From CBDCVY01 sp965223245 (GTDB taxonomy: Bacteria > Nitrospinota > Nitrospinia > Nitrospinales > Nitrospinaceae), in NCBI GenBank assembly GCA_965223245.1, contig CBDCVY010000013.1, forward strand, positions 3,410,001 through 3,474,000: a stretch of 64,000 nucleotides of DNA, written 5' to 3'. Within the stretch, counting starts at the first letter, position 1. The number at the start of each line of letters is the position of its first letter. This document shows, in pieces, positions 27,165-37,069 of the stretch. A program made the translations under genes and the position numbers. The notes under the pieces were generated by a model. That model was not told the origin of the DNA. It ran no database searches and worked only from the letters and a program-made list of their open reading frames with translations.

Positions 27165-28721
27165 TTAACTCGAAGCTATGAGTTTTTGCTTGAGGGAAAA
27201 ATTAGTTAGATCTTCTTCTCTAATTTGAGGAAAAGAAATTTTTACCAAGGTTCCTTTTCCTAAATTACTGGTGACATCAAGTCGACCATTTAATTTGCCT
27301 ATCAAATTTCTAATAATGCTATAACCTAGGCCGGTTCCTGATTCTCCATCAGTGCCTAAATCAGATGTTCTGGAGAAAGGTTGGAAAATTGAGTTTAATT
27401 TTTCTTTAGACATACCCACTCCATTGTCATTTATTGCTAATTCCAACCGGTCATTCTCGACCTCATGCAATAATAATTCGATTCGACCTTCCCTGGAAGT
27501 AAATTTAATAGAATTGGTAATAATATTAGTTAAAATTCTTTGAAGAGCATTAGGGTTTCCCAGAATCCAATCTGTCTGGCATTTATTTTTAGATTCAATG
27601 GTAATATTTTTGCTTTTTGCCAGGGGATTTAATGTTGAAAGAGCGTCCTCTATGGATTCCTGAATAGAAAGCGGATAAGTTTCTAAGGGTTGATCTTCAG
27701 TTTGAATTTGACTAAGACTTAGCAAATCATTGATTAAAGAAAGTAAAAATTCTGATGAAGAAAATATTTGCTTTGCATAATTTTTTGTAGTTTTTTCATC
27801 CACAGATTGGGATGACATAATTTCTGCGTAACCTTTTATTGAAGTTATGGGACTTTTTAAATCATGTGAACAAATTGCAAGGAAATTGTCTTTTAGTTTG
27901 TTCAATTTTTTTAATTCTTGAATATTATTTTGAAGATTCTTATTTAACATAACCACATTGAGATGAACATGAAGCCGCGCCAAAAATTCTTCTTTTGTAA
28001 AAGGTTTGGATAAATAATCTGTACCCCCAGCCTGGAACATTTTTAATATATAGGATTGTTCATTTAATGAGCTAAGGAAAAATATAGGAATATTTTCATT
28101 TTGCATTCCATAACGGATTTTTTTGCAAAGTTCCTCACCAGACATTTGAGGCATAATGACATCAGTGACAATGAGATCAATTTTTGATTGATTTTGTTTA
28201 TAAATCTCCAAGGCTTCATAGCCATTTTCTGCTTCAAGTACATGGATTCCTTCTGCGGTTAAGATGTCTTTTAAAAGAAAACGTACTACCGTAGAATCTT
28301 CCGCAATTAAAGCTGTCAAACCATCAAAAATATTTTTCGGGTTTAATATTTTTTGAATTCTTTTAACCAACTCACCCTTTAATATGGGTTTGGATAAAAA
28401 TTCAATGGCTCCCTGGTTAAATCCTTTAATTCTTTCTTCAAAAGTGTCTTGCTCTGTAATAAATATGACCGGTGGAGGCGAAAAATCTTTTAAGGCTAAA
28501 TTTTTTTTCCATTCGGATGATTTTAATCTTTTATAGGTTTCAAAACCATTGAGGTTAGGCATTTCAACATCCATCGTAATCAAGTCTACGGTGGTGGAAA
28601 GCAATAGATCCAAGGCATCAAATCCGTTTTTTGCTTCAATAACCTCATAGCCATGGTTGTTCAATTCTAATTTGATATTTTCTCGAATAGATTTATTGTC
28701 GTCGACGACGAGAATTCTCAT
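27165..28721 (-). CDS. Hybrid histidine kinase with two N-terminal receiver domains
   Basis: The order is REC (residues 1-120, phosphoacceptor Asp51 in TMDVEMPNLNG), REC (133-255, Asp187 in VTDVIMPQMSG), a short coiled coil, HisKA (His286 in CSHDLKSPITS), and HATPase_c with DNGVGMSKEKL and a TGLGYSIIRNL G2 box. There is no membrane segment and no sensory PAS or GAF domain, so it is cytosolic and takes its input through the receivers, presumably from other kinases. Both receivers keep the conserved Lys (LSKP). No response regulator adjoins it. Confidence 0.93.
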   Translation of the reverse strand: MRILVVDDNKSIRENIKLELNNHGYEVIEAKNGFDALDLLLSTTVDLITMDVEMPNLNGFETYKRLKSSEWKKNLALKDFSPPPVIFITEQDTFEERIKGFNQGAIEFLSKPILKGELVKRIQKILNPKNIFDGLTALIAEDSTVVRFLLKDILTAEGIHVLEAENGYEALEIYKQNQSKIDLIVTDVIMPQMSGEELCKKIRYGMQNENIPIFFLSSLNEQSYILKMFQAGGTDYLSKPFTKEEFLARLHVHLNVVMLNKNLQNNIQELKKLNKLKDNFLAICSHDLKSPITSIKGYAEIMSSQSVDEKTTKNYAKQIFSSSEFLLSLINDLLSLSQIQTEDQPLETYPLSIQESIEDALSTLNPLAKSKNITIESKNKCQTDWILGNPNALQRILTNIITNSIKFTSREGRIELLLHEVENDRLELAINDNGVGMSKEKLNSIFQPFSRTSDLGTDGESGTGLGYSIIRNLIGKLNGRLDVTSNLGKGTLVKISFPQIREEDLTNFSLKQKLIASS

Positions 28722-29053
28722 ACTACCCTTTTTTAGCTAATTCTTATATAAGCCAGAGTAATGGGAAAAATCGATTTTTACAACTCATCACAAGAAATAA
28801 AATCAATCGAAAAAAAAAAAATTAAAATTTATTTTCGGTAACAGGAAAAATTTGGAAGAATTTAAAAATTAAACATCTTGGCAAAAAATTTTGTTCGGTT
28901 TGTTAAGATTTTAAAATATTTTGAAAAAGCTCAATCTAGTTAAAGAGATCTAAAGGAAATTCAAATCCTGTAAAATTAAGAGACAGATTATTGTAAAAAG
29001 ATATATTGGAATAGGATTAAATAAAAACAATAAAATTGGGGAGATTTCCAAAT
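28722..29053. other. Gene-free spacer
   Basis: These 332 AT-rich bases lie upstream of the REC-REC kinase and downstream of the membrane protein gene. I see no reading frame of coding character, no RNA gene and no clear hairpin. It presumably carries the kinase promoter. Confidence 0.5.
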
Positions 29054-30607
29054 TTAACCCGGAAAAGTTAAAGAGGGTGGACTTTTTGGATCTTCTAAGG
29101 TTTTTGTGTGAAATCTGTTTAAGATAAAATTCCCTTGCTCATTTTTTTTAACAAATAATTTACACATAGGGTCCTGGTATATTTTTTCCCAATTTTTCAA
29201 ATTTTCCATTTTTTTGCTGAAGGGGCTTTTAAGATTTGTGACAACATATTGAGTTGGATATTTTTCTAATAAGGTATGGTTATTTGTCGGTTGTAATTTT
29301 AAAGATTCATTTAATTTTATTACTGTTTCTGGATAAACTGTTCGGAAACGCCCATCAATTGAAACCTTAGAAAATGGAAAATGCCAGATGAAATACTCTC
29401 CCCAGTCGAAAGGAACTAAAAGATTCCCCTGAATATTATTGGCCTTCATGAACTGTGCTAAATAAGTAGGATAAACTTGTGGTTCTACCATTATTTTAAA
29501 TTTAGAACCGGAATAATTATTAAAAATATAGAGGGTTTGTAAAAAGAAAAATATCATCAAACAAACATTAGTCACTAACCGAAAATTATTTGATAATTTT
29601 GAAAATAAATTTCTAAAACCGATTTGTTCTGTCCATTGAGTTACTCGTAATGGAAGATACGTGGCTAAAAGAATAACCGCCAATACAGTGTGGCGTTGAT
29701 GCTTATATCCGTAAAGTAGGGCCAATGAAAGGACCAATAATTCCCAGGGTCTTTTTTTCCCAGAAGTAAATATACTGATGACGAATAATAATGAGAGGAT
29801 TTTGTATTGCCAAAACTCCCAACCCTTCCATGGAACAGGTGCCCACTCGGAAATGTTTCTTGGAAGTCCCAATGAATGAATAAAAAAGAGCCAAAGTTTG
29901 TAACCGTAGGGATTGATAAGTACTGCCACGCAGGAAAGAATAAAGCATTGCAATAAAATTTTTGGAACAGGTTCTTTATTTATTAATTTTCGTAACGTTT
30001 CAATAAAAGTTACAAACCCAAATATTCCTAATCCTGCGACCACTCCTCCATGACAATTGACCCACACCAAAAAAATTACAGGGACCCAATACAATGATTT
30101 TTGTGCTCCATCAAAATATTTTTGTATTTGCAGGATAAGGAGGGTAATAAAAAATATGGTAAGTAAATGAGGTCGAGTCATGAAAGCCGGACCCATGACA
30201 CTTGTGATTAGTGGAAAGGTAATAAAATAAGCCGTATAGTTGTTAGAACGTGAAAAATAATAACTCGATAATAAATGAACCACTACCAATCCAAGTATTA
30301 ACTTAAAGGCAAGGAGACCTGTGGAATCGAAAAACCGGTAAATTAGGTAAAATCCAACTTCGGTCAGCCATTCGTGATTTATCCAGGTTTCACCAAATGC
30401 GGTATAAGAGTACGGATCGGTGGTATGTACTTTTCCTTCTCGCCAAATATCCTCTCCAAATTTAATATGGCCCCAAAGATCGGGATCCGCGGTTACATAA
30501 GAAAATTGGATTATTGCGATAGAATATATAATTAACCGAGCCAACACATGAAATGCTTTATGGGAAAAATAAGAGTTAGGAACCGGTTTTATTTTTAAAG
30601 TATCCAC
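29054..30607 (-). CDS. Polytopic membrane protein of unknown function, GT-C-like
   Basis: The 517-residue protein has about ten hydrophobic helices. The first periplasmic loop reads TADPDLWGHIKFGEDIW and later WINHEWLTEVGFYLIYRFFD, a conserved D-P-D-L-W ... W-x-N-H-E-W-L signature in a large family of uncharacterised bacterial membrane proteins. The acidic first loop and overall topology recall GT-C glycosyltransferases. The last 120 residues form a soluble domain (LVPFDWGEYFIWHFP, KVSIDGRFRTVYP), as in many lipid-linked sugar transferases. A transferase activity is inference from fold and topology. It is divergent from etfB with 175 bases between. Confidence 0.6.
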   Translation of the reverse strand: MDTLKIKPVPNSYFSHKAFHVLARLIIYSIAIIQFSYVTADPDLWGHIKFGEDIWREGKVHTTDPYSYTAFGETWINHEWLTEVGFYLIYRFFDSTGLLAFKLILGLVVVHLLSSYYFSRSNNYTAYFITFPLITSVMGPAFMTRPHLLTIFFITLLILQIQKYFDGAQKSLYWVPVIFLVWVNCHGGVVAGLGIFGFVTFIETLRKLINKEPVPKILLQCFILSCVAVLINPYGYKLWLFFIHSLGLPRNISEWAPVPWKGWEFWQYKILSLLFVISIFTSGKKRPWELLVLSLALLYGYKHQRHTVLAVILLATYLPLRVTQWTEQIGFRNLFSKLSNNFRLVTNVCLMIFFFLQTLYIFNNYSGSKFKIMVEPQVYPTYLAQFMKANNIQGNLLVPFDWGEYFIWHFPFSKVSIDGRFRTVYPETVIKLNESLKLQPTNNHTLLEKYPTQYVVTNLKSPFSKKMENLKNWEKIYQDPMCKLFVKKNEQGNFILNRFHTKTLEDPKSPPSLTFPG

Positions 30608-30782
30608 TCTTATTAATTTAAGGGGTTGGCTGCAGTGACCTCAAGCAAAAAGTGGAAATTTTGTCTAAGGGGAGTATTTTTGTAATGGCTTTTGTTTATG
30701 AAAGTTCTGTGTTTGAAATCCAAAATAACAGTGCCATAATAACCATAAATTTAAATTTGTGGTTTTGTTGTAGGAGAACAAC

Positions 30783-31571
30783 TTGAAAATTATTGTATGC
30801 ATTAAACAAGTGGTAGATACCGGTGCCAGGCTTGAGATTAAAGAGGGAAAGGTAAATTTTGAGGGTAGCCCTCGAGTTTTGAATCCCTATGATGAGTTTG
30901 CTGTTGAAGAAGCGGTTCAAATTCGTGAAAAACAACCCGATACAGAAATAACTTTAATTACTCTGGGACCGGAGAACTTTAAAGATACGTTGCGTAAAGG
31001 ACTTGCCATGGGGGCCGACCAAGCCGTTCATTTGTTGGATCCTGCATTTGAGGATCTGGATTCTTTGGGAATTGCGCGAGCCTTGTGTCTTGCAATAAAA
31101 ACTATGAATTACGATTTGGTATTGTGTGGTCGACAAGCTGTTGACGATGACATGGCTCAGGTGGGGCCTTCTTTGGCCGCTCTATTGGATATTCCCTGTG
31201 TAACAGTAATCACAGAACTTAATTTTACTGATGATTTTACCAAGGCAACTGTAACCCGGCAAATTGAAGGGGGCTCGGAAATTATTGAAACTTCGTTACC
31301 GGCTTTGTTTACCTGTCAAAAGGGGTTAAATGAGCCAAGGTTACCTTCTTTAAAAGGAATTATGGCTGCAAAAAAGAAAAAAGTGACCACGCTGAGTGCC
31401 ACCGAAATTGGGTTTGACCCGGCTGCAATGGGAGAGGCAGTCAACAAAACAGAGCAAATCGAATTGTCCCTGCCACCTTCTCGGAAAAAAGGAGTGATTC
31501 TTGAAGGATCGGTCGCTGAAATAAGTAGTGAATTGGCTTCCACCTTACGCAATGAGGTAAAGGTAATCTAA
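30783..31571 (+). CDS. etfB: Electron transfer flavoprotein, beta subunit
   Basis: EtfB carries AMP and, with EtfA, shuttles electrons between acyl-CoA-type dehydrogenases and the quinone pool. The 262-residue sequence has the N-terminal MKIIVCIKQVVDTGARLEI, the nucleotide-site segments YDEFAVEEAVQIRE and ALCLAIKTMNYDLVLCGRQA, and the ETF-beta signature VTRQIEGGSEIIETSLPALF. It is preceded by TAGGAGA at a good distance. Unusually, no etfA follows: the next 160 bases hold a tiny membrane protein. A partner encoded elsewhere, or a specialised single-beta role, must be assumed. Confidence 0.95.
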   Translation: MKIIVCIKQVVDTGARLEIKEGKVNFEGSPRVLNPYDEFAVEEAVQIREKQPDTEITLITLGPENFKDTLRKGLAMGADQAVHLLDPAFEDLDSLGIARALCLAIKTMNYDLVLCGRQAVDDDMAQVGPSLAALLDIPCVTVITELNFTDDFTKATVTRQIEGGSEIIETSLPALFTCQKGLNEPRLPSLKGIMAAKKKKVTTLSATEIGFDPAAMGEAVNKTEQIELSLPPSRKKGVILEGSVAEISSELASTLRNEVKVI

Positions 31572-31634
31572 AATTCAACCGTTACGTTTATTAGAAATAT
31601 TCATTTAATTCCCTATAATACTTAGGAACTCATT

Positions 31635-31796
31635 TTGGAAACCACTGCAAAAACATTTTGGGAAAAACATAAAGGTCGAATTGGAATCAGTCTTTTAGTG
31701 ACCTATGTTTTTCTACTTGGATTGGGAACCGTGGGTGAGCTATGGGACATTGAATGGATATTGGACCTTCCCCTTTTTCGTCCTCCCGGAAAATAG
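31635..31796 (+). CDS. Small single-helix membrane protein (53 residues)
   Basis: An AGGA at 31624 precedes a TTG at 31635 by 7 bases. The frame encodes a charged start (METTAKTFWEKHKGRIGI), one hydrophobic helix SLLVTYVFLLGLGTVGELW and a short acidic end WDIEWILDLPLFRPPGK. It lies 63 bases after etfB on the same strand and is followed by a second membrane protein gene. The amphipathic ends look like an assembly or anchoring subunit, but no family is recognised. It may be a real gene missed by length filters. Confidence 0.5.
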   Translation: METTAKTFWEKHKGRIGISLLVTYVFLLGLGTVGELWDIEWILDLPLFRPPGK

Positions 31797-32023
31797 CTTT
31801 CCTACCATCTTGAAATAGATATTTATTTTATTCCATGTTTTTACAAGGATTTTAGTCAATTCATAAACTGCAACAACCTTTAAAATATTTTGATTTTCTA
31901 CTTCAGAAATCCGGGATAATATTGGAAAAAAATTGGCTTTATAAGTGGATTGACCTGGGATAGGGATTCGCGATAATCTTGAGAAGATAATTTAGATTTT
32001 TGCCTGCGGGCGGAGGAGGTTTT

Positions 32024-32590
32024 ATGGCGACTGCAAATCATGCCGGAAACCCAATTGACGACGGTGCAACACCAAAAATGGCAGATGAAATTCTGCAATT
32101 TTCAGAAAAGTTAAAAAGGTTCTTTCTTGAAGTTCTGGAAGCCTTTCGTTATTTGTTGGAACAGGGAATTCGCAAAAGTTGGATCCGTTTGAAAGAGGAA
32201 GTTACTTTTCTTTGGAAACGTTTCACTGCTTTTGATTTTGTTTGCGGCAACTTAAGTTTGGCTGCTTTGGGTACCAGCATATTGGTGTTTTTATCAGGAT
32301 TTGGTGTTCTCGGTTACCAAATCTTTTTATGGCTTAAAGATGGAGTTTGGACGGAATTGCCTTTGATGGCAGCTTTCAATTATTTTTTTGAAAACACAGC
32401 TCTTCAGGAATGGGTACAAAACCCGGGTTCATGGTTTGGGTTGCACCAGTTGGTGGAATGGAATTTAACTAATATTCCAATTTCGTTGGTGTTGATTGTA
32501 AATGGAATTGCCGGAATCGGATTTATGATTTTTGTTATTTCTTCAGCGCTTCTGATCCGACGATTTCAATTCAAACATCGAGAGGCTTAA
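32024..32590 (+). CDS. Hypothetical membrane protein with two helices
   Basis: I start at the ATG at 32024 because GGAGGAGG lies 5 bases ahead; the longer frame gives an unlikely MPAGGGGF leader. The 188-residue protein has a charged N-terminal helix region (residues 20-70, LEVLEAFRYLLEQGIRKSWI), a membrane helix (about 79-108), a loop with NPGSWFGLHQLVEWNLTNIP, and a second helix near residues 150-180 ending in basic residues. I do not recognise it. Position after etfB and the 53-residue protein suggests one transcription unit, closed by the terminator at 32632. Confidence 0.6.
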   Translation: MATANHAGNPIDDGATPKMADEILQFSEKLKRFFLEVLEAFRYLLEQGIRKSWIRLKEEVTFLWKRFTAFDFVCGNLSLAALGTSILVFLSGFGVLGYQIFLWLKDGVWTELPLMAAFNYFFENTALQEWVQNPGSWFGLHQLVEWNLTNIPISLVLIVNGIAGIGFMIFVISSALLIRRFQFKHREA

Positions 32591-32631
32591 TTTTTTAAAG
32601 TATATTGTTATTAATTTAGGAATTAATATTG

Positions 32632-32671
32632 ACCCTCAGTAAAAAAATACATTTTACTGAGGGTTTTTTAT
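32632..32671 (+). terminator. Rho-independent terminator
   Basis: A 13-bp stem, ACCCTCAGTAAAA with TTTTACTGAGGGT around AAATACA, followed by TTTTTTA. It ends the etfB-side unit and faces the convergent P-type ATPase gene. Confidence 0.9.
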
Positions 32672-32710
32672 TTAAATCTGTGGCCCGGATCTCCTTGGAA
32701 AAATATGAGT

Positions 32711-35404
32711 TCAATTAGCTGTAATCTGTGGAGAAGATAATTTAATAAAGCGGCTAAAGATCTTTTTATAGAGTTCAATAATTATCCAGACCGGCAGGGA
32801 AGCTAAAAGAATCCAGCCCCAATCCATTAATTTAATAGGGACAGTTTGAAAGTATACATTTAATGGGCTGTAGATCACCAAGAAATGCAACAGGATCGAT
32901 ATCCCAATCGCCATTAACAATTTTGGATTCGAAAAGAAACCAATTTCAAAAACAGATTTATGTGCCGAACGGCAATTAAGTACATTGAACATTTGTCCCA
33001 ACGTCATGATAGAAAATGCTACGGACTGGGCATAATTCAAATCATGATCATTTAAATACCAGGAGAATACTAAAAGTGTTCCTGCCATCATTACAAAACT
33101 AACCACAACCATAAGAGAAATTAAAGCGGATGATAATATACTTTTTTGAGGATCTTCCGGGGGATTTTGCATATTGTTTGGATCGCCTGGTTCCACACTT
33201 AATGATAACGCCGGTAGGCCATCGGTAATCAGGTTCAGCCATAAAATCATTATGGCTACTAGAGGTAGAGGCAATCCTATAAGAATCGCGGTGAATAAAG
33301 TTAAAATTTCTCCCAAATTGGATGACAATAAGTAAGCAACAAACTTTCTTATATTGTCGTAAATATTTCTTCCTTCCTCTACGGCATTAACAATAGAGGA
33401 AAAATTATCATCTGTTAAAACCATATCGGATGCTTCTTTTGCTACATCTGTTCCGGTAATTCCCATTGCGATTCCAATATCTGCTTCCTTGAGAGCAGGC
33501 CCGTCATTGACACCGTCTCCGGTCATGGCGACAATGTGACCTTTATTTTGCAAGGCTTGAACAATTTTAAATTTATGCTCGGGATTTACCCGTGCAAAAA
33601 TCGCAATGCTTTCAACTTCTTTTTCTAACTCACGGATTTCTTCAAACTCGCTTCCTGTCACTGTCCTTCCTTCAATTCCTATTTTCTTTGCAATCGCACT
33701 GGCTGTCACATGATGATCTCCTGTGATCATGATCACCCGGATTCCGGCATCATGACAACGCTCAATGGATTGCTTCACCTCTATTCTGGGAGGGTCTATC
33801 ATGGCTTGAAGACCTGCGAAAACCAAATCCTCTTCAATTTTTGATGAATCCTGTATTTTTTTAAAAGCAAAACCTAAAACCCTATGCGCATCTTCCGCAA
33901 AAGACTGATTGGCATTTAATATTTCTTTCCTTTTATCGGGTGTTAAAGCAACAATTTGTTCATCCTCATAAATATACTGACAAATATTGAGAACAACCTC
34001 CGGTGCACCTTTAACCAAGGCATGGTCAGCTCCATCCATTGAATGAATAGTAGTCATGATTTTTCTTTCAGAGGTGAATGCAATTTCGTTTTTTCTGGGA
34101 AACTTATCTCTAATATTGGGGATATTGAATCCAGCTTTTTCCGCACAAACTAATAAGGAAGCCTCGGTGGGGTCACCTAAGGGTTGTTCATTTTCAATGA
34201 AGGCATCATTATTTAGAGCTCCTATTTTAAGTAGCCAATGTAATGGATCGGTACTCGATTGAATTCCTTCATGAATAAAATCTCCTTGAGGTTTATAACC
34301 GGATCCTGTTACCTCAAAAACTTTTCCATTGGCATAGATTTTTTTTACAGTCATTTCATTTTGAGTAAGTGTTCCGGTTTTATCGGTACAAATAACAGTG
34401 GTAGAGCCCAAAGTTTCAACGGAAGGCAATCGACGAATTAATGCATTACGCTTGACCATTCTTTGCACTCCTATGGCAAGCCCTATTGTTACCACTGCAG
34501 GTAACCCTTCCGGTATTGCAGCCACCGCCAACGAAACCGCAACAATAAAAAACTCTAAAATGACATGTTGGGAAAAGGACCCTTCTTTTAAAACCTGAGA
34601 AATAAAAACAATAAGGCAGACGACAAGAGTAATAATTCCAATTTTTTTGCCCAGGCGATCTAACTTTCTTTGGAGGGGAGTTTCTTCTTCACTGGCTTCT
34701 TGGATGAGGGAGGCCACTCGACCTAATTCTGTTTGAAATCCGGTTTGGGTTACAATGGCAGTTCCTTTTCCTTTACTAACGATAGTGCCGGAAAAAACCA
34801 TATTGACCCTATCTGCTAACGCAGTTTTTTCGGGCAAGGTAGATAGTTTTTTTTTGATGGGAAATGATTCCCCGGTGAGCGAGGCTTCTGAAGTTTCAAA
34901 ATCTGAAAAATCAATTAATCGGGAATCTGCGGGAACTTTGTCACCCGTTTGTAAAAGGATGACATCTCCGGGGACTAATTCTTTTGTATCAATACTTCTT
35001 TGCTTACCATTGCGAAGAACTAAAGCATGAGGACTCGCTAATTTTTTTAAAGCTTCAATCGATTTTTCAGCTTTGTATTCCTGGATAAATCCAAAGAAAG
35101 CATTGAGTGCAATTATCACTCCAATGACTAAAGCATCGATGCCTTCTCCTAAAAAAAAAGAAATTAATAAAGCAACGAGCAATACATAAATTACAAAACT
35201 ATGAAGCTGGCGAAGAAAAATTTTTATTGGACTGATTTGTAACGTGGATTTAATTTCGTTGTAACCCAATTGTTTTAAACGAGATTGTGCAATGTTTTCT
35301 GCTAAACCATTTCTTTGAGATTTGAGTCGGTTAAAAACCTCATCGAGAGAAAGTGAATGCCAAAGCAAAGAATTATTTCCCGGTTCAAGAGAAGATGAAT
35401 TCAT
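32711..35404 (-). CDS. Ca2+-type P-type ATPase (P2A, PacL/PMR1-like)
   Basis: The 897-residue pump has the P2A domain order: cation ATPase N-terminal domain, M1-M2, actuator domain with TGES at 177-180, M4 with PEGLPA at 298-303, phosphorylation site Asp341 in DKTGTLT, nucleotide domain with VKGAPEVVL, hinge GDGVND near residue 650, and six C-terminal helices with the Ca2+ site segment LNLITDGLPALSLS. PEGLP and NLITDGLPA fit Ca2+ or Mn2+ export rather than K+ or Na+/K+ pumping. The ion is inferred from the family. It is followed 12 bases upstream by the flavoprotein gene on the same strand, a likely operon. Confidence 0.92.
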   Translation of the reverse strand: MNSSSLEPGNNSLLWHSLSLDEVFNRLKSQRNGLAENIAQSRLKQLGYNEIKSTLQISPIKIFLRQLHSFVIYVLLVALLISFFLGEGIDALVIGVIIALNAFFGFIQEYKAEKSIEALKKLASPHALVLRNGKQRSIDTKELVPGDVILLQTGDKVPADSRLIDFSDFETSEASLTGESFPIKKKLSTLPEKTALADRVNMVFSGTIVSKGKGTAIVTQTGFQTELGRVASLIQEASEEETPLQRKLDRLGKKIGIITLVVCLIVFISQVLKEGSFSQHVILEFFIVAVSLAVAAIPEGLPAVVTIGLAIGVQRMVKRNALIRRLPSVETLGSTTVICTDKTGTLTQNEMTVKKIYANGKVFEVTGSGYKPQGDFIHEGIQSSTDPLHWLLKIGALNNDAFIENEQPLGDPTEASLLVCAEKAGFNIPNIRDKFPRKNEIAFTSERKIMTTIHSMDGADHALVKGAPEVVLNICQYIYEDEQIVALTPDKRKEILNANQSFAEDAHRVLGFAFKKIQDSSKIEEDLVFAGLQAMIDPPRIEVKQSIERCHDAGIRVIMITGDHHVTASAIAKKIGIEGRTVTGSEFEEIRELEKEVESIAIFARVNPEHKFKIVQALQNKGHIVAMTGDGVNDGPALKEADIGIAMGITGTDVAKEASDMVLTDDNFSSIVNAVEEGRNIYDNIRKFVAYLLSSNLGEILTLFTAILIGLPLPLVAIMILWLNLITDGLPALSLSVEPGDPNNMQNPPEDPQKSILSSALISLMVVVSFVMMAGTLLVFSWYLNDHDLNYAQSVAFSIMTLGQMFNVLNCRSAHKSVFEIGFFSNPKLLMAIGISILLHFLVIYSPLNVYFQTVPIKLMDWGWILLASLPVWIIIELYKKIFSRFIKLSSPQITAN

Positions 35405-35416
35405 AAATCCAAATGG

Positions 35417-36838
35417 TTAATGTTTAGAAAGGTAATCATGAATTCCAATGGCCGCTTTTTTACCTGCTTTAATAGCAGAAATTACCGTTGCTGCTCCTGT
35501 TACAATATCTCCACCTGCAAAAACCCCTGGCTTGGACGTTTGTTGAGTAGGGGGATCCACTATTTCTATATATCCTTCTGAATCCGTTTCCAAGCCTGCA
35601 GTACTTCTTGAAATTAACGGATTCACCCCGCTTCCCAGAGCGATGATCACTGCATCTGACTTAACAATGAACTCACTTCCTTTGATCGGAACAGGACGTC
35701 TTCTTCCCGAACCATCCGGTTCTCCCAGTTCCATTTTTGAACATTTCACTTCGGCAACCCAACCGTCTTGACCTATTAATTCAACGGGTGAAACTAAAAA
35801 CTTAAACTCAATCCCTTCTTCCATGGCGTCATTGATTTCTTCTTTTCTAGCGGGCATTTCTTTTCGAGTTCTTCTGTAGATAAGCATTACTTTTTTTGTA
35901 GAAGGTAATCTCAAAGCGGTGCGTGCAACGTCCATCGCCGTGTTGCCTCCTCCTATAACTATAATATTTTTATGGGGATGGATCGGAATTTCAAATTTAG
36001 GAAAATCCCAGGCATGCATTAAATTGATTCGGGTTAAGAACTCATTAGCTGAATAAACTCCATTTAAGTTTTCACCCGGAATCCCCAAAAAATAGGGTAA
36101 CCCTGCCCCGGTCCCTATAAATACGGCATGGAACCCATCTTGTTTCATTAGCTCATCAAGTGATTTAATTTTTCCAATAACGTAATTCACTTTTATTTCC
36201 ACTCCCAATTGTTTGAGGTAATTGATTTCATTTTCTAAAATTTCTTTGGGTAGTCGAAATTGTGGAATGCCATAAAACAAAACTCCGCCGGGTTTGTGTT
36301 GGGCTTCGAATATAACCACTTCGTAACCCCATTGCGCTAATTCCCTGGCAGCTGCTAACCCTGCAGGACCGGCACCAATGATAGCTACCTTCATTCCATT
36401 GCGAGGCAACTTGGAAAGTGATTTATTTTCTTGGTGGGACCACTCATAATCTGCGACAAAACGTTCCAATTTTCCTATGGCCAAAGGCTCTCCTTTTATG
36501 CCTATCACGCAATGTTTTTCGCATTGGTCTTCCTGGGGACAAACACGGCCAGTGACTGCAGGAAAAGGATTCGATTCCTTTATGATTTTGGCGGCTCCTA
36601 AAAAATCTCCTTTAGCAACTAATTGGATGAAGTCGGGAATATGAACTCTTACCGGACATCCTAAAACACATTTTGGTTTTTTACACTGTATACAGCGAGA
36701 AGCCTCCAACTGTGCCATTGCCGGAGAATAGCCGAGATCGACCTCCTGAAAATTCTTTTTACGAATTTCTGGACTTTGTACACGTGTTGGTATTCGGGGA
36801 ATTTTATTACCCTTTTGCTTTGTATTATCTTTGTCCAT
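35417..36838 (-). CDS. GltD/NfnB-like NADPH-dependent flavoprotein (homotetrameric type)
   Basis: The 473-residue protein has an N-terminal Fe-S domain (CIQCKKPKCVLGCPV and CPQEDQCEKHCV), an FAD site IGAGPAGLAAARELAQWGYE, a Cys-free FYGIPQFRLPKEI segment, and an NADPH site VIGGGNTAMDVARTALRLP. This is the small subunit of glutamate synthase and the NfnB/SudA-type flavoprotein. No large GltB subunit or NfnA partner is adjacent, so it may act as the single-chain GltA-type enzyme or with an unlinked partner. It lies divergent from the hydrogenase operon (231 bases), and both would use NAD(P)H, which suggests redox balancing. Confidence 0.88.
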   Translation of the reverse strand: MDKDNTKQKGNKIPRIPTRVQSPEIRKKNFQEVDLGYSPAMAQLEASRCIQCKKPKCVLGCPVRVHIPDFIQLVAKGDFLGAAKIIKESNPFPAVTGRVCPQEDQCEKHCVIGIKGEPLAIGKLERFVADYEWSHQENKSLSKLPRNGMKVAIIGAGPAGLAAARELAQWGYEVVIFEAQHKPGGVLFYGIPQFRLPKEILENEINYLKQLGVEIKVNYVIGKIKSLDELMKQDGFHAVFIGTGAGLPYFLGIPGENLNGVYSANEFLTRINLMHAWDFPKFEIPIHPHKNIIVIGGGNTAMDVARTALRLPSTKKVMLIYRRTRKEMPARKEEINDAMEEGIEFKFLVSPVELIGQDGWVAEVKCSKMELGEPDGSGRRRPVPIKGSEFIVKSDAVIIALGSGVNPLISRSTAGLETDSEGYIEIVDPPTQQTSKPGVFAGGDIVTGAATVISAIKAGKKAAIGIHDYLSKH

Positions 36839-37069
36839 AAAATAAAAAACGTTCTCTTCTTTTAATACTTCGTTTTATTTATAGGGAGATACGTAATCAC
36901 TTTATTCCCTCTAAATTTGAATTGTATAAGTAAGGAATATTTACATGTTCATATATATCTTATTATATAGAGAACAAAGTAAGAGAGGAAAGGTTTGTTG
37001 TGGTTTATAGGTTATGCTAGTTTACTAATCAGGTGCTTTTGTTGAAGATTTTTTCTTGAGAATAAAATC

